The translations under genes and the position numbers were made by a program. A stretch of DNA of 64,000 bases from Syntrophotaleaceae bacterium (GTDB lineage Bacteria > Desulfobacterota > Desulfuromonadia > Desulfuromonadales > Syntrophotaleaceae), in NCBI GenBank assembly GCA_041390365.1, contig JAWKQB010000003.1:186001-250000 (forward strand), read 5' to 3'. Under the pieces are notes generated by a model. That model saw only the letters and a program-made list of their open reading frames with translations. It was not told the origin of the DNA and made no database searches. Of this stretch, positions 34,754 to 43,196 are shown piece after piece (position 1 is the stretch's first letter; each line of letters opens with the position of its first letter).

Positions 34754-36106
34754 TTACGGCGATGAAAAATTTTTGAACCATGGGATATAACCTATTGTTT
34801 TTCCAAACTTTATTTTTATGAAAAATAATGTCATACAATTCCAAAGAGCCATACTTGAGGTCCCTGCCAACGCCGCACCTAAAAGTCCAAATTTTGGTAT
34901 CAAAAACAAAGTGAGAAATATATTTATAGAGGAAGATATCGCAATAATGTTTCTGAAAGCCTTCTGTTGTCCCGTCATATTCATAAAATACCCTGTGGAG
35001 CCCGATACTGAATTGACAAACTGGCCTACCACGAGAATCAACATCGGAAGGTAAGCGACTGTAAAATCCTCTCCAAATAGGGCTAGAATGGGGCGGCCGA
35101 AGACCACGAGGAACAAAAGTATTGGGGTCGTTGTCCAAAAAATCAGCCTTGTGGACTTCTTTGCAACATAGAATAGATCGTCAAGCTTCCCGGTGTGAAA
35201 AAGCTCTGAGAATTTTGGCGCGGCCATGGAATTTATCGCTTGCAGTACGAACGAAGTTAAAGTTGCCAATTTTACAGCGATGGCGTAAAACCCCACTTCG
35301 CTCGCTGGGCGGTATACTCCCAAAACAAGGACGCCAACCTGGCCGATGATAAAATTCATAGACGCGGTCATCAACATAGGGGCTGAAATTGAAAGCAGTT
35401 CGACCAACTTGAGCGGCCGAACCTGATCATCAGGCCGCATTTGGCAACGGAAGGCTCTGTCCATAATAAGAGCCCCTGTAATCGCCGTCGCTCCCCAAGC
35501 CGCCAATTGTGCGTAAAAGGGATCGTTGGGCTGCTTTGAGATCGCCATCAGCGCTAATAGAATCAACAGCATCATCGCATGTGGAAGAATTTGCATAAAA
35601 GCAAAGATGCGAATTAATCGAAGACCGCGAACCGCTTCTGTATTAAGATCCATCAGCGCCTTGAAAATAACGCTGAGAGCTGTCACAGCTATGTAAAAAT
35701 TTAAATCAGGCTTAGTAAAAACTTTCTGTGCGATCAGATTAGAACAAAAATATAGAGCTCCTCCAACCAAAAGTGAGGTTACAGCCACAAGATACTGTGT
35801 TTTACGGTATATATTGAAAGCCGAGGTCACCGAGTACTTGGTAAGATGCTCTGGAATCAGGCGTAAAATCGAGACGTTCGTTCCCATCACTGCGAAGATA
35901 GAGGCCATCATCATGAAGGCCTGGACAATCGCCAACACACCCATCATACTGGCCCCATAAAATCGGGCGACGAGAACGTTCGACAGCAAAGCCAGTCCGA
36001 CCCCCGACATCTTTCCCGTTAAAGCAAAGGCTGAGCCAGTGAGGATCTCGGAAAATTTTTTATCTGCTAGGATTTTACTCATTTTCCTGTGAAAGATTTG
36101 GACCAT
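34754..36106 (-). CDS. wzx: Wzx-type polysaccharide flippase (MOP superfamily)
   Basis: Inner-membrane protein of 450 residues with 12-14 hydrophobic segments, of the RfbX/polysaccharide-synthesis family, which flips undecaprenyl-linked repeat units to the periplasm. N-terminal FALTGKMSGVGLALLSNVLVARFYG-type segment and the VGFYAIAVKLATL region are typical. ATG 36106 used; an in-frame ATG at 36082 with AGGA close upstream is possible. It lies 35 bp downstream of cysQ in the same direction. Base composition is intermediate between the GC-rich cys genes and the AT-rich block that follows. Confidence 0.88.
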   Translation of the reverse strand: MVQIFHRKMSKILADKKFSEILTGSAFALTGKMSGVGLALLSNVLVARFYGASMMGVLAIVQAFMMMASIFAVMGTNVSILRLIPEHLTKYSVTSAFNIYRKTQYLVAVTSLLVGGALYFCSNLIAQKVFTKPDLNFYIAVTALSVIFKALMDLNTEAVRGLRLIRIFAFMQILPHAMMLLILLALMAISKQPNDPFYAQLAAWGATAITGALIMDRAFRCQMRPDDQVRPLKLVELLSISAPMLMTASMNFIIGQVGVLVLGVYRPASEVGFYAIAVKLATLTSFVLQAINSMAAPKFSELFHTGKLDDLFYVAKKSTRLIFWTTTPILLFLVVFGRPILALFGEDFTVAYLPMLILVVGQFVNSVSGSTGYFMNMTGQQKAFRNIIAISSSINIFLTLFLIPKFGLLGAALAGTSSMALWNCMTLFFIKIKFGKTIGYIPWFKNFSSP

Positions 36107-36141
36107 AGTTTAAAGGTTCCAGGCCGAGGACCGAGGTAAAT

Positions 36142-36906
36142 TCAACCTAATCCTTCTACAATAAAGAATGGATTAAGAAGGTTTTCTTTGTTGTATAACA
36201 GTGGCATCCCCTCCGGGGTTTTCACTGTCCCACCAGCTCCCTCAACCACCGCATGACCCGCCGCCGTATCCCACTCCATCGTCGGGCCGAGCCGGGGGTA
36301 AAGATCTGCGCGTCCTTCCGCTACCGCACAAAGCTTTAGGGAACTACCCACCGGCAGTGCATCGGCCACTTTGATATCCTTCAGGTATTCTTCGAGCTCT
36401 GGGGAAGGATGAGAGCGGCTCATAACGACCGTCAGGCCCTTTTCAGGATCGGCCTTTCGCACCTGGATGGCGACAGCCTCGCCCTGCCCTTCACGGCACC
36501 AAGCCCCTTGTCCTCTTCCTCCCCAAAACATCTTGTCCTGGGCTGGTACATAAACCACCCCCAAAACCGACTCCTGTCCCTCGATCAAAGCGATATTGAC
36601 CGTGAACTCGCCATTGCGCTTGATAAATTCCTTGGTTCCATCCAGAGGATCGACCAGCCAGAAACGCCTCCAGTTCCTCCGCACTTCGTAGGGGATATCC
36701 TTCCCCTCTTCTGACAAAACAGGGATATCGGGCGTCAATTCCTGAAGACCGGCGACAATGACCGCGTGCGAGGCTTTATCGGCGGCGGTTAAAGGGGATT
36801 TGTCGTCTTTGATTTCGACGGTGATTTCGCCGTTATAGATTTCCATTATTGCCGTTCCCGCCCTTTTAGCGAGAGTGCAGAGTGCCTTGATGTCGATGTT
36901 ATTCAA
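36142..36906 (-). CDS. cysQ: 3'(2'),5'-bisphosphate nucleotidase CysQ
   Basis: CysQ, 254 residues, hydrolyses PAP (the by-product of sulfotransferases) to AMP. Li-sensitive inositol-monophosphatase fold: acidic SEEG at the first metal, DPLDGTKEF with the metal aspartates, and WDTAAGHAVVEGAGG near the C-terminus. Translation appears to start at TTG 36906 with AAGGAG 6 nt upstream. In this operon CysQ stands between PAPS synthesis (cysD, cysNC) and three sulfotransferases, exactly where PAP removal is needed; in an assimilatory setting it would serve PAPS reductase, which is absent here. Confidence 0.94.
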   Translation of the reverse strand: MNNIDIKALCTLAKRAGTAIMEIYNGEITVEIKDDKSPLTAADKASHAVIVAGLQELTPDIPVLSEEGKDIPYEVRRNWRRFWLVDPLDGTKEFIKRNGEFTVNIALIEGQESVLGVVYVPAQDKMFWGGRGQGAWCREGQGEAVAIQVRKADPEKGLTVVMSRSHPSPELEEYLKDIKVADALPVGSSLKLCAVAEGRADLYPRLGPTMEWDTAAGHAVVEGAGGTVKTPEGMPLLYNKENLLNPFFIVEGLG

Positions 36907-36975
36907 AAAATTTCTCCTTGCAGGGACGCGGGACGGGGGACGTGGAAGTCAAAATCTCTCTATGGCCGCGTTCTA

Positions 36976-37322
36976 CTAAATCGATTTTCTTTTGGCCCTG
37001 ATCAGGCCGCGTAAAAGTGAAGAGATCGCCTCCGTTTCTTCGACCCACTTCTTTCCTGTCTTTTTTTCAATGTAGTCAATCTCAATGCCAATATAGACCT
37101 GGGTCCGAAGCTCGCCACACGAGCCTTTGGCATAAAGCAGAAACTTTATACAATCCCTGGGACTGGCCCGTTCGATCCCTTCGGCAATGTTACTGGGGAT
37201 AGACAGACCGGATCTTGTGATCTGATCCCGAAACCCGTAGTCCCGACATTCGCTAAGGCTTTATAGATTTCGGCACTCAAACGCGCTGAACGCTTCCAAA
37301 CCTCCAGATCCTCGAATCGCAT
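36976..37322 (-). pseudogene. frameshifted four-helix-bundle protein (S23/IVP type)
   Basis: Minus-strand reading begins at ATG 37322 with a good GGAGG site and encodes MRFEDLEVWKRSARLSAEIY, then loses frame near 37249-37254. The next frame continues with family sequence (YGFRDQITRSGLSIPSNIAEGIER, ending AKRKSI) to TAG at 36976. The 347-nt span is not a multiple of three, consistent with a one-base deletion. Intact relatives are ~120-residue four-helix-bundle proteins found in 23S rRNA intervening sequences and scattered intergenically, function unknown. It interrupts the cys genes between cysNC and cysQ. Confidence 0.85.
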
Positions 37323-37389
37323 GCTACCCTCCGCTTCGCTGCGGGCAGTACGCCTTTAAAATCCTCGTCCCGCGTTCCTCGTCCCTTCT

Positions 37390-39276
37390 TTATCCGAAAA
37401 TCTCCCTCACAATCCTCTCCGCCAATTCCTCGGGAGTTGCCTCCGCGCCGTTGACAACAATCTCAGGACTTTCCGGGGCCTCGTAGGCCGAATCGATGCC
37501 GGTGAAGTTTTTGAGTTGACCGGCGCGGGCCTTTTTGTAAAGGCCTTTGGGGTCACGCTTTTCGCAAACTTCGAGGGGGGTGTTGACGTAAATTTCGATG
37601 AACTCACCCTTCTCCAGCAGGTCTCGGGCCATCTGCCGTTCGCTCCTGAAGGGTGAGATGAACGATGTCAGGACGATCATTCCGGCATCGACGAAAAGCT
37701 TGGCGGCCTCGGCGATGCGGCGGATGTTTTCCACCCGGTCGACATCGGTAAAGCCCAGGTCGCGGTTCAGGCCGTGACGAATGTTGTCCCCATCAAGCAG
37801 ATACGTATGCTTACCCATGGAATGCAGTTTCTTCTCCACCAGGTTGGCGATGGTCGATTTTCCCGAACCGGACAGGCCGGTGAACCAGAGCACCCGGGGC
37901 TTCTGCCCCTTGAGGGCGGCACGGCTGGCCTTGTCGATGTCGAGCGCCTGCCAGTGGATGTTGCTGGCCCGCCGCAGGGGAAAGTTGATCATTCCGGCAC
38001 CGACCGTGGCATGGGTAAAACGGTCAATGAGGATGAAACTGCCGGTGGCTCGATTGTCCCTGTAGGGATCGAAGGAGATCGCTTTGGAAACGCTCAGATT
38101 GCAGATGCCGATCTCGTTCAGTCCGAGTTTTTTGACTGGGTGGTGCTCGAGGGTATTGACGTCCACGCTGTACTTGAGATCGGTGACCTGAGCCGGGACA
38201 ACGGCAGTGCCGATCTTCAGAAGATAGCTTCGTCCCGGTAGAAGAGAATCTTCATGCATCCAGACCACCTGAGCCGCAAACTGATCGGCATGGTCCGGCC
38301 GGGCTGTCGCTGCGGCCAGCATGTCCCCCCGGCTGATATCGATCTCGTCTTCCAAAGTCAAGGTGATCGCCTCGCCGGCGGAAGCCTCCGACAAATCTCC
38401 ATCCATCGTGACGATACGCGCCACCCGACTTTGCTGACCGGAGGAGGTCACCACCACCGGGTCGCCGAGACGCACGGTTCCCGAAGCGATGGTGCCGGAG
38501 AAGCCGCGAAAGTCGAGGTTAGGCCGATTGACCCACTGCACCGGCATACGAAAGGGGCGGTCAACCGCAAGGTCGGTAACCTGCACCGTCTCAAGATATT
38601 CCAGCAGGGTCGGCCCTTCGTACCACCCCATGTTCTCACTCCGAGCGATGATGTTGTCGCCCTTCAAAGCCGATATGGGGATGCAGATGATTTGTTCGAA
38701 ACCGAGATCTGCGGCGAAGGCCTTGTACTCCTCGATAATGGTTCGAAACCGGTAAGCACCGAATTCGACAAGGTCCATCTTGTTAACTGCCAGCACCACA
38801 TTTCGGATTCCAACAAGTGAGACGAGGTAGCTGTGACGCTTGGTTTGGGTCAGGATACCCTTCCGGGCATCGACCAGGATCACGGCCACCTCGGCAGTGG
38901 AAGCCCCGGTCACCATATTGCGAGTGTACTGCTCGTGGCCCGGGGTATCGGCGACAATAAACTTGCGCTTGTCCGTAGAAAAGAAGCGGTAGGCGACATC
39001 TATGGTAATCCCCTGCTCGCGCTCGGCCTGCAGCCCGTCGAGCAGAAGGGCATAGTCGATCTCCTCCCCCTGGGTGCCGCAGCGCTTGCTGTCGGCCTCC
39101 AGAGCAGCCAACTGGTCCTCGTAAATCAACTTCGAGTCCCATAACAGACGGCCGATCAAAGTGCTTTTGCCGTCATCGACGCTGCCGCAGGTAATGAAGC
39201 GCAGCATGCTCTTTTCTTCTTGTGCCTTAAGATAGGCGTGGATGTCTTCTGCGATAAGTGCGGATTGGGGGGTCAT
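37390..39276 (-). CDS. cysNC: CysN-CysC fusion: ATP sulfurylase GTPase subunit + APS kinase
   Basis: Bifunctional protein of 628 residues. The CysN part (about 1-440) is an EF-Tu-like GTPase with GSVDDGKST (K37), DTPGHEQY and NKMD; it activates CysD to make APS. The CysC part (about 450-628) is APS kinase with Walker A GLSGSGKS (K473), DGDNIRHGLN and the FISPFR segment, yielding PAPS. Start at ATG 39276 (GGAGA upstream); TTG 39306 is less likely. Follows cysD by 89 bp. With no PAPS reductase gene in the window, PAPS made here is most simply destined for the three sulfotransferases. Confidence 0.96.
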   Translation of the reverse strand: MTPQSALIAEDIHAYLKAQEEKSMLRFITCGSVDDGKSTLIGRLLWDSKLIYEDQLAALEADSKRCGTQGEEIDYALLLDGLQAEREQGITIDVAYRFFSTDKRKFIVADTPGHEQYTRNMVTGASTAEVAVILVDARKGILTQTKRHSYLVSLVGIRNVVLAVNKMDLVEFGAYRFRTIIEEYKAFAADLGFEQIICIPISALKGDNIIARSENMGWYEGPTLLEYLETVQVTDLAVDRPFRMPVQWVNRPNLDFRGFSGTIASGTVRLGDPVVVTSSGQQSRVARIVTMDGDLSEASAGEAITLTLEDEIDISRGDMLAAATARPDHADQFAAQVVWMHEDSLLPGRSYLLKIGTAVVPAQVTDLKYSVDVNTLEHHPVKKLGLNEIGICNLSVSKAISFDPYRDNRATGSFILIDRFTHATVGAGMINFPLRRASNIHWQALDIDKASRAALKGQKPRVLWFTGLSGSGKSTIANLVEKKLHSMGKHTYLLDGDNIRHGLNRDLGFTDVDRVENIRRIAEAAKLFVDAGMIVLTSFISPFRSERQMARDLLEKGEFIEIYVNTPLEVCEKRDPKGLYKKARAGQLKNFTGIDSAYEAPESPEIVVNGAEATPEELAERIVREIFG

Positions 39277-39365
39277 ATTTGAAATCTCCGATTTCTTAAG
39301 GCTCAAGGTTCAAGGCTTAAGGTTTAAGGTCTTGGTCCAGTGACTTTACCCCTTGTCCCTTGTCC

Positions 39366-40271
39366 CTAAAAATATCCTTCCTGCTTCTTCTTTTCCATCG
39401 ATCCAGCCTGGTCGAAGTCGATGAGGCGGCCCTGGCGCTCTGATGTTCGGGTGAGCAACATTTCCTGGATGATTTCCGGAAGGGTGGCGGCGGTCGATTC
39501 TACAGCGGCGGTCAGAGGGTAGCAGCCTAGGGTGCGGAAGCGCACCGTTCGTTGTTCGATTTTTTCTTTCGGACGCAGCACCAGCCGCTCGTCGTCGGCC
39601 ATCAGCAGCATCCCGTCCCGTTCGACCACCGGTCGCTCTTTTGCGAAATAGAGGGGCACGATGGGGATATTTTCGAGGTAGATGTATTGCCAGACATCGA
39701 GTTCGGTCCAGTTGGAAATGGGAAAGACCCGAATGCTCTCCCCCTGCCGTACCTTTGTGTTGTAAAGGTTCCACAACTCCGGCCGCTGGTTCTTTGGATC
39801 CCACCGGTGCTGAGCGGTCCGGAAGGAAAAGATCCGTTCCTTGGCCCGGGATTTTTCTTCGTCCCGCCGTGCGCCGCCGAAAGCGGCATCGAACTTGTAC
39901 TTGTCCAGGGCCTGCTTGAGCCCCTCGGTCTTCATGACATCGGTGTAGAGAGCCGAACCGTGGGTGAAGGGGCTGACACCCTGTCTGATCCCGTCCTGAT
40001 TGGTGTAAATAAGGAGATCGAAACCATATTCGGCGGCGATATTATCGCGAAATTCGATCATTTCGCGAAACTTCCAGGTGGTATCGACATGCATCAACGG
40101 AAAAGGCGGTTTGGCCGGATAAAAGGCCTTGCGCGCCAGATGTAGCATGACCGATGAGTCCTTACCGATGGAATAAAGCATCACCGGATTTTCGAATTCA
40201 GCCGCAACTTCCCGAATGATGTGGATACTTTCAGCTTCAAGTTGACGAAGATGGGTTTTGTTTAGTTTCAT
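39366..40271 (-). CDS. cysD: sulfate adenylyltransferase subunit 2
   Basis: CysD, 301 residues, the catalytic ATP sulfurylase subunit partnering with CysN. N-type PP-loop SIGKDSSVMLHLARKAF near residues 34-50, FGGARRDEEKSRAKER, and the C-terminal RTLGCYPLTAAVESTA/RQGRLIDFDQAGSMEKKKQEGYF region (quoted in parts) are canonical. Start at ATG 40271. It lies between wzz and cysNC in the polysaccharide operon, so APS synthesis is embedded in the glycan gene order rather than only beside it. Confidence 0.96.
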   Translation of the reverse strand: MKLNKTHLRQLEAESIHIIREVAAEFENPVMLYSIGKDSSVMLHLARKAFYPAKPPFPLMHVDTTWKFREMIEFRDNIAAEYGFDLLIYTNQDGIRQGVSPFTHGSALYTDVMKTEGLKQALDKYKFDAAFGGARRDEEKSRAKERIFSFRTAQHRWDPKNQRPELWNLYNTKVRQGESIRVFPISNWTELDVWQYIYLENIPIVPLYFAKERPVVERDGMLLMADDERLVLRPKEKIEQRTVRFRTLGCYPLTAAVESTAATLPEIIQEMLLTRTSERQGRLIDFDQAGSMEKKKQEGYF

Positions 40272-40377
40272 GCTGATCCGTCCTATCATTGTTATTAAGG
40301 CAAACGGCCAGAGGCCAAAAGCCGAAGTAAATCTATCAACAAGCCAAAGGCCCGAGGTAAAAACAGGTGTTTAGCCG

Positions 40378-41610
40378 TTACCTTTGGCCTCGGGCCCTTA
40401 ATCTCACCGCCCTCTTGATCTCCTCCCAACGCTCCTTATCTTCTTCCGGCATTCGCTCCGAATACTCCCGGACAAAGGCTGCCAGGAGGGCTCCGAAGCC
40501 AACTACGAAAGTGGCGGCCAAAACGAGCAGACTCCGTTTCGGTTTGGTTTTCTTGTCGGGAACGATGGCATCGTCGAGCACCTGGATGGTGGAAGTATTC
40601 TTGGCCTCGTTGATTTTGGCCACTTCATACTGCTGGGTCAGCAGCTCCAGCAGGGTTTCCTGAACTTTAAAATCCCGCAACACCCGCGCATACTGGATAC
40701 CCAGTTCAGGTACAGCGGAGGTGGCGATGAATATATCTTCCGAAACCCCCTTGCCACCCGGGGATTGTTCCAGCTTTTTCAGTTGGGCTTTGATTTGGGC
40801 AACGGCTTCCTTCAGGGCGATCACTTCAGGATTCTGCTCCGTCTGTGAAGAGCGAAGAACACCGAGTTGAACTTCCTTGCTGGCCAGTTCCCCTTTCAAC
40901 TGAGCAATGGCCTCGATGATGGCATTGGCCTGATCGTCGATTTTGATGGCCTTGTTTTCCTTCTGGAAGTTCTGCAGACGTTCTTCGGCTGCCAGCAGAT
41001 CCTTTTTAACCAATTTCAGGCGCTCTTCGAGAAAAAGCCGCTCTCGTCCGGCGCTGCTGAGATTGATCTTGACGTTGACCTTCTTCAATTCCTCGACAAA
41101 CGCATTGGCCATCGCAGCGGCCCGCTCCGGATCCTTATCCTCGACAGAGACGGTGACGATGCCATCGTCCTTGCCGAGAGCGATCTGAACATGGTCCTCG
41201 AGCTTGGCGTAGGTCTTGACGCGATATTCCTGATCGTAGACCTCCATCAAATCGAATTGATCGATAATGGCGTCCGCTACCGTACGGCTTTTCAGCATGC
41301 CGACATAAAGCTCCCCGGTACTCCCACCAACCGAAACCCCCGCCAGAGCTGCCAAATCACTCATACCCCCCAGCATCGCGGAAAGCCCCCCTTTGCTTTC
41401 GCTCGGCGGCAGAACTCGAGCTGTACCCGTATAAATGTTGGGCATCAGCAAGGTAATGATGCAGGCCAGCACAAAAGCCACTGCGCAGGACTTTAGAATC
41501 ATCTTCTTGTGCTTGACGATGACGAGGAGGTATTCGAGGAGGTTGATTTCGTCTTCCGCCTCGTAGGGGCGGGCAAATTCACGGCTCTGATCTTCTTGTT
41601 CTTCAGTCAT
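40378..41610 (-). CDS. wzz: Wzz-type polysaccharide chain-length determinant (co-polymerase)
   Basis: Inner-membrane protein of 410 residues with two membrane helices (about 40-60 and 380-400) flanking a long periplasmic part rich in coiled coil (about 180-310), plus a conserved proline-containing region before the second helix (DDAIVPDKKTKPKRS). No tyrosine kinase domain is fused. It would set chain length with the Wzy polymerase. Start ATG 41610 preceded by AAGAG. A GGCCCGAGG inverted repeat (40349-40357 and 40388-40396) straddles its stop codon and may act as a weak terminator or mRNA end. Confidence 0.9.
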   Translation of the reverse strand: MTEEQEDQSREFARPYEAEDEINLLEYLLVIVKHKKMILKSCAVAFVLACIITLLMPNIYTGTARVLPPSESKGGLSAMLGGMSDLAALAGVSVGGSTGELYVGMLKSRTVADAIIDQFDLMEVYDQEYRVKTYAKLEDHVQIALGKDDGIVTVSVEDKDPERAAAMANAFVEELKKVNVKINLSSAGRERLFLEERLKLVKKDLLAAEERLQNFQKENKAIKIDDQANAIIEAIAQLKGELASKEVQLGVLRSSQTEQNPEVIALKEAVAQIKAQLKKLEQSPGGKGVSEDIFIATSAVPELGIQYARVLRDFKVQETLLELLTQQYEVAKINEAKNTSTIQVLDDAIVPDKKTKPKRSLLVLAATFVVGFGALLAAFVREYSERMPEEDKERWEEIKRAVRLRARGQR

Positions 41611-41682
41611 TGTTTGCTCTTTTAGCAATAGATTTCATAAAAATCTGTAAGGGCCATTAACACAAACACAAAAAATCTATCT

Positions 41683-43156
41683 CGAACGCAGATAAAGGCG
41701 GATGTTCACAGATTAAGCCTTAAAACTAATAGATTTTGTTTTTGACTGCATCCTGCCTTTCATCCGCTTTTATCAGTTCTTATCTGCGTTCAATTCCGGG
41801 TTTGATTTTTGACTCTGGTCTTGAAAACTTGAAAATCTAAGTCCATTTCGAACGCAGATAAGGGCGGATGTTCGCAGATAAAACCTTAAACTTTTATCTC
41901 TGATTCAGTCTTCATCCCGCCTTTAATCCGCCTTTATCAGGTTTTATCTGCACTCAGTCCAGGTTTACTTTTTGGTCGTGATCTCAGAGGCCTGAAAATC
42001 AAAAATCTGTTTCGAACGCAGATAAGGGCGGATGTTCCAGATAAAACATTAAAACTTTTAGACTTTGCTTTTGACTTCATCCCGCCTTTCATCCGCCTTT
42101 ATCAGATCTTATCTTCGTTCAATTCGGGTTTGCTTTTTGACCCCGGTCTTGGAAACTTGAAAATCTAAGTCCATTTCGAACGCAGATAAGGGCGGATGTT
42201 CGCAGATAAAACCTTAAACCGGTTTAGACTTTGTTTTTGACTGCATCCCGCCTTTCATCCGCCTTTATCAGATCTTATCTGCGTTCAAATATGCCTTTGT
42301 CTTGACTTTCAAGATTTAAAAATTCACTATTCTTCTAATTTCTACTTTTTCTGATCCAAAATTAATCAGAAGGCAGATCTTTTTTCCTGTTCCTTTCAGG
42401 TAGTTCATGCCCTGAGCAAAATGGCTAGCATCTAAAGCTTTGACTGCCTTTAACTCCACAATCACTTCTTTTTCAACCAGTAAGTCTGCAAAAAATTCAC
42501 CAACTATTACACCATCGTAAAATACATTTATTGGATGTTGTCTCTCGACGATCAAGCCCGATTTTTTTACTTCATGATAAAGAGCATTTTCATACACTTT
42601 TTCGAGGAATCCAGGCCCGAGTGTATTTGCAACCCTATAAGCACACCCGATGATTTGTTCGGTTATGCTATTGAGGAAGGCTTCATCTCGAACCATTTGC
42701 TCCTCCTAAACCAAAACCTGTCTCGAACGCAGATAAAGGCGGATTTACACAGATAAAACCTTAAATCTTTATTCCTGATTTTGACTTTATCCCGTCTTTC
42801 ATCCGCTTTTATCAGAAGTTATCTGCGTTCAATTCGGGTGTTGATTTTTGTTTTAACCTTGAAAATCAGCAGTCAAAACCTTTTTCGAACGCAGATAAAG
42901 GCGGATTTACACAGATAAAACCCTAAATCTTTATTCCTGATTTTGACTTTATCCCGCCTTTCATCCGCCTTTATCAGATGTTATCTGCGTTCAATTCGGG
43001 TGTTGATTTTTGTTTTAACCTTGAAAATCAGCAGTCAAAGCCTTTTTCGAACGCAGATAAGGGCGGATTTTCACAGATGAAACCTTCAACCTTTTATCTT
43101 TGATCTTAACTCCATCCCGCCTTTCATCCGCCTTTATCAGATGTTATCTGCGTTCA
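41683..43156. repeat. array of seven ~108-bp palindromic repeats, period ~162-166 bp
   Basis: Units lie at about 41683-41792, 41849-41955, 42013-42121, 42177-42287, 42724-42831, 42886-42993 and 43048-43156. Each begins with CGAACGCAGATAA then GGCGGAT and ends with the complement (ATCCGCC, then TTATCTGCGTTCA), so each can fold into a long hairpin. Spacers of about 55 bp are also related to one another. The 547-bp jump between units 4 and 5 equals one period plus about 383 bp, the size of the GxxExxY gene that occupies that spacer. No other coding capacity is seen in the 41,611-43,196 region. Confidence 0.93.
42316..42696 (-). CDS. GxxExxY protein
   Basis: Protein of 126 residues named for its motif, here G29-F-L-E32-K-V-Y35. 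A later FADLLVEKEVIVELKA stretch has the D/E-x-K spacing of PD-(D/E)XK nucleases, to which the family is distantly related. Function is unknown. Good ribosome site (GGAGGAG) and full family length, so it looks intact. It occupies one spacer of the palindromic repeat array, with repeat units 29 bp downstream and 27 bp upstream, suggesting that gene and repeats form one dispersal unit. It is in the glycan operon direction but probably unrelated to it. Confidence 0.88.
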   Translation of the reverse strand: MVRDEAFLNSITEQIIGCAYRVANTLGPGFLEKVYENALYHEVKKSGLIVERQHPINVFYDGVIVGEFFADLLVEKEVIVELKAVKALDASHFAQGMNYLKGTGKKICLLINFGSEKVEIRRIVNF

Positions 43157-43196
43157 ATACCGGTTTAGATTTCGGCTTATTCCTCCTAGCCTCCGG

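Noticed and set aside
40349..40396. Terminator at the end of wzz
   Set aside because: The inverted repeat GGCCCGAGG is perfect but lacks a T-tract and overlaps the coding end, so only mentioned under wzz.
41683..43156. CRISPR array
   Set aside because: Units are ~108-bp palindromes with related, non-unique spacers and there are no cas genes.
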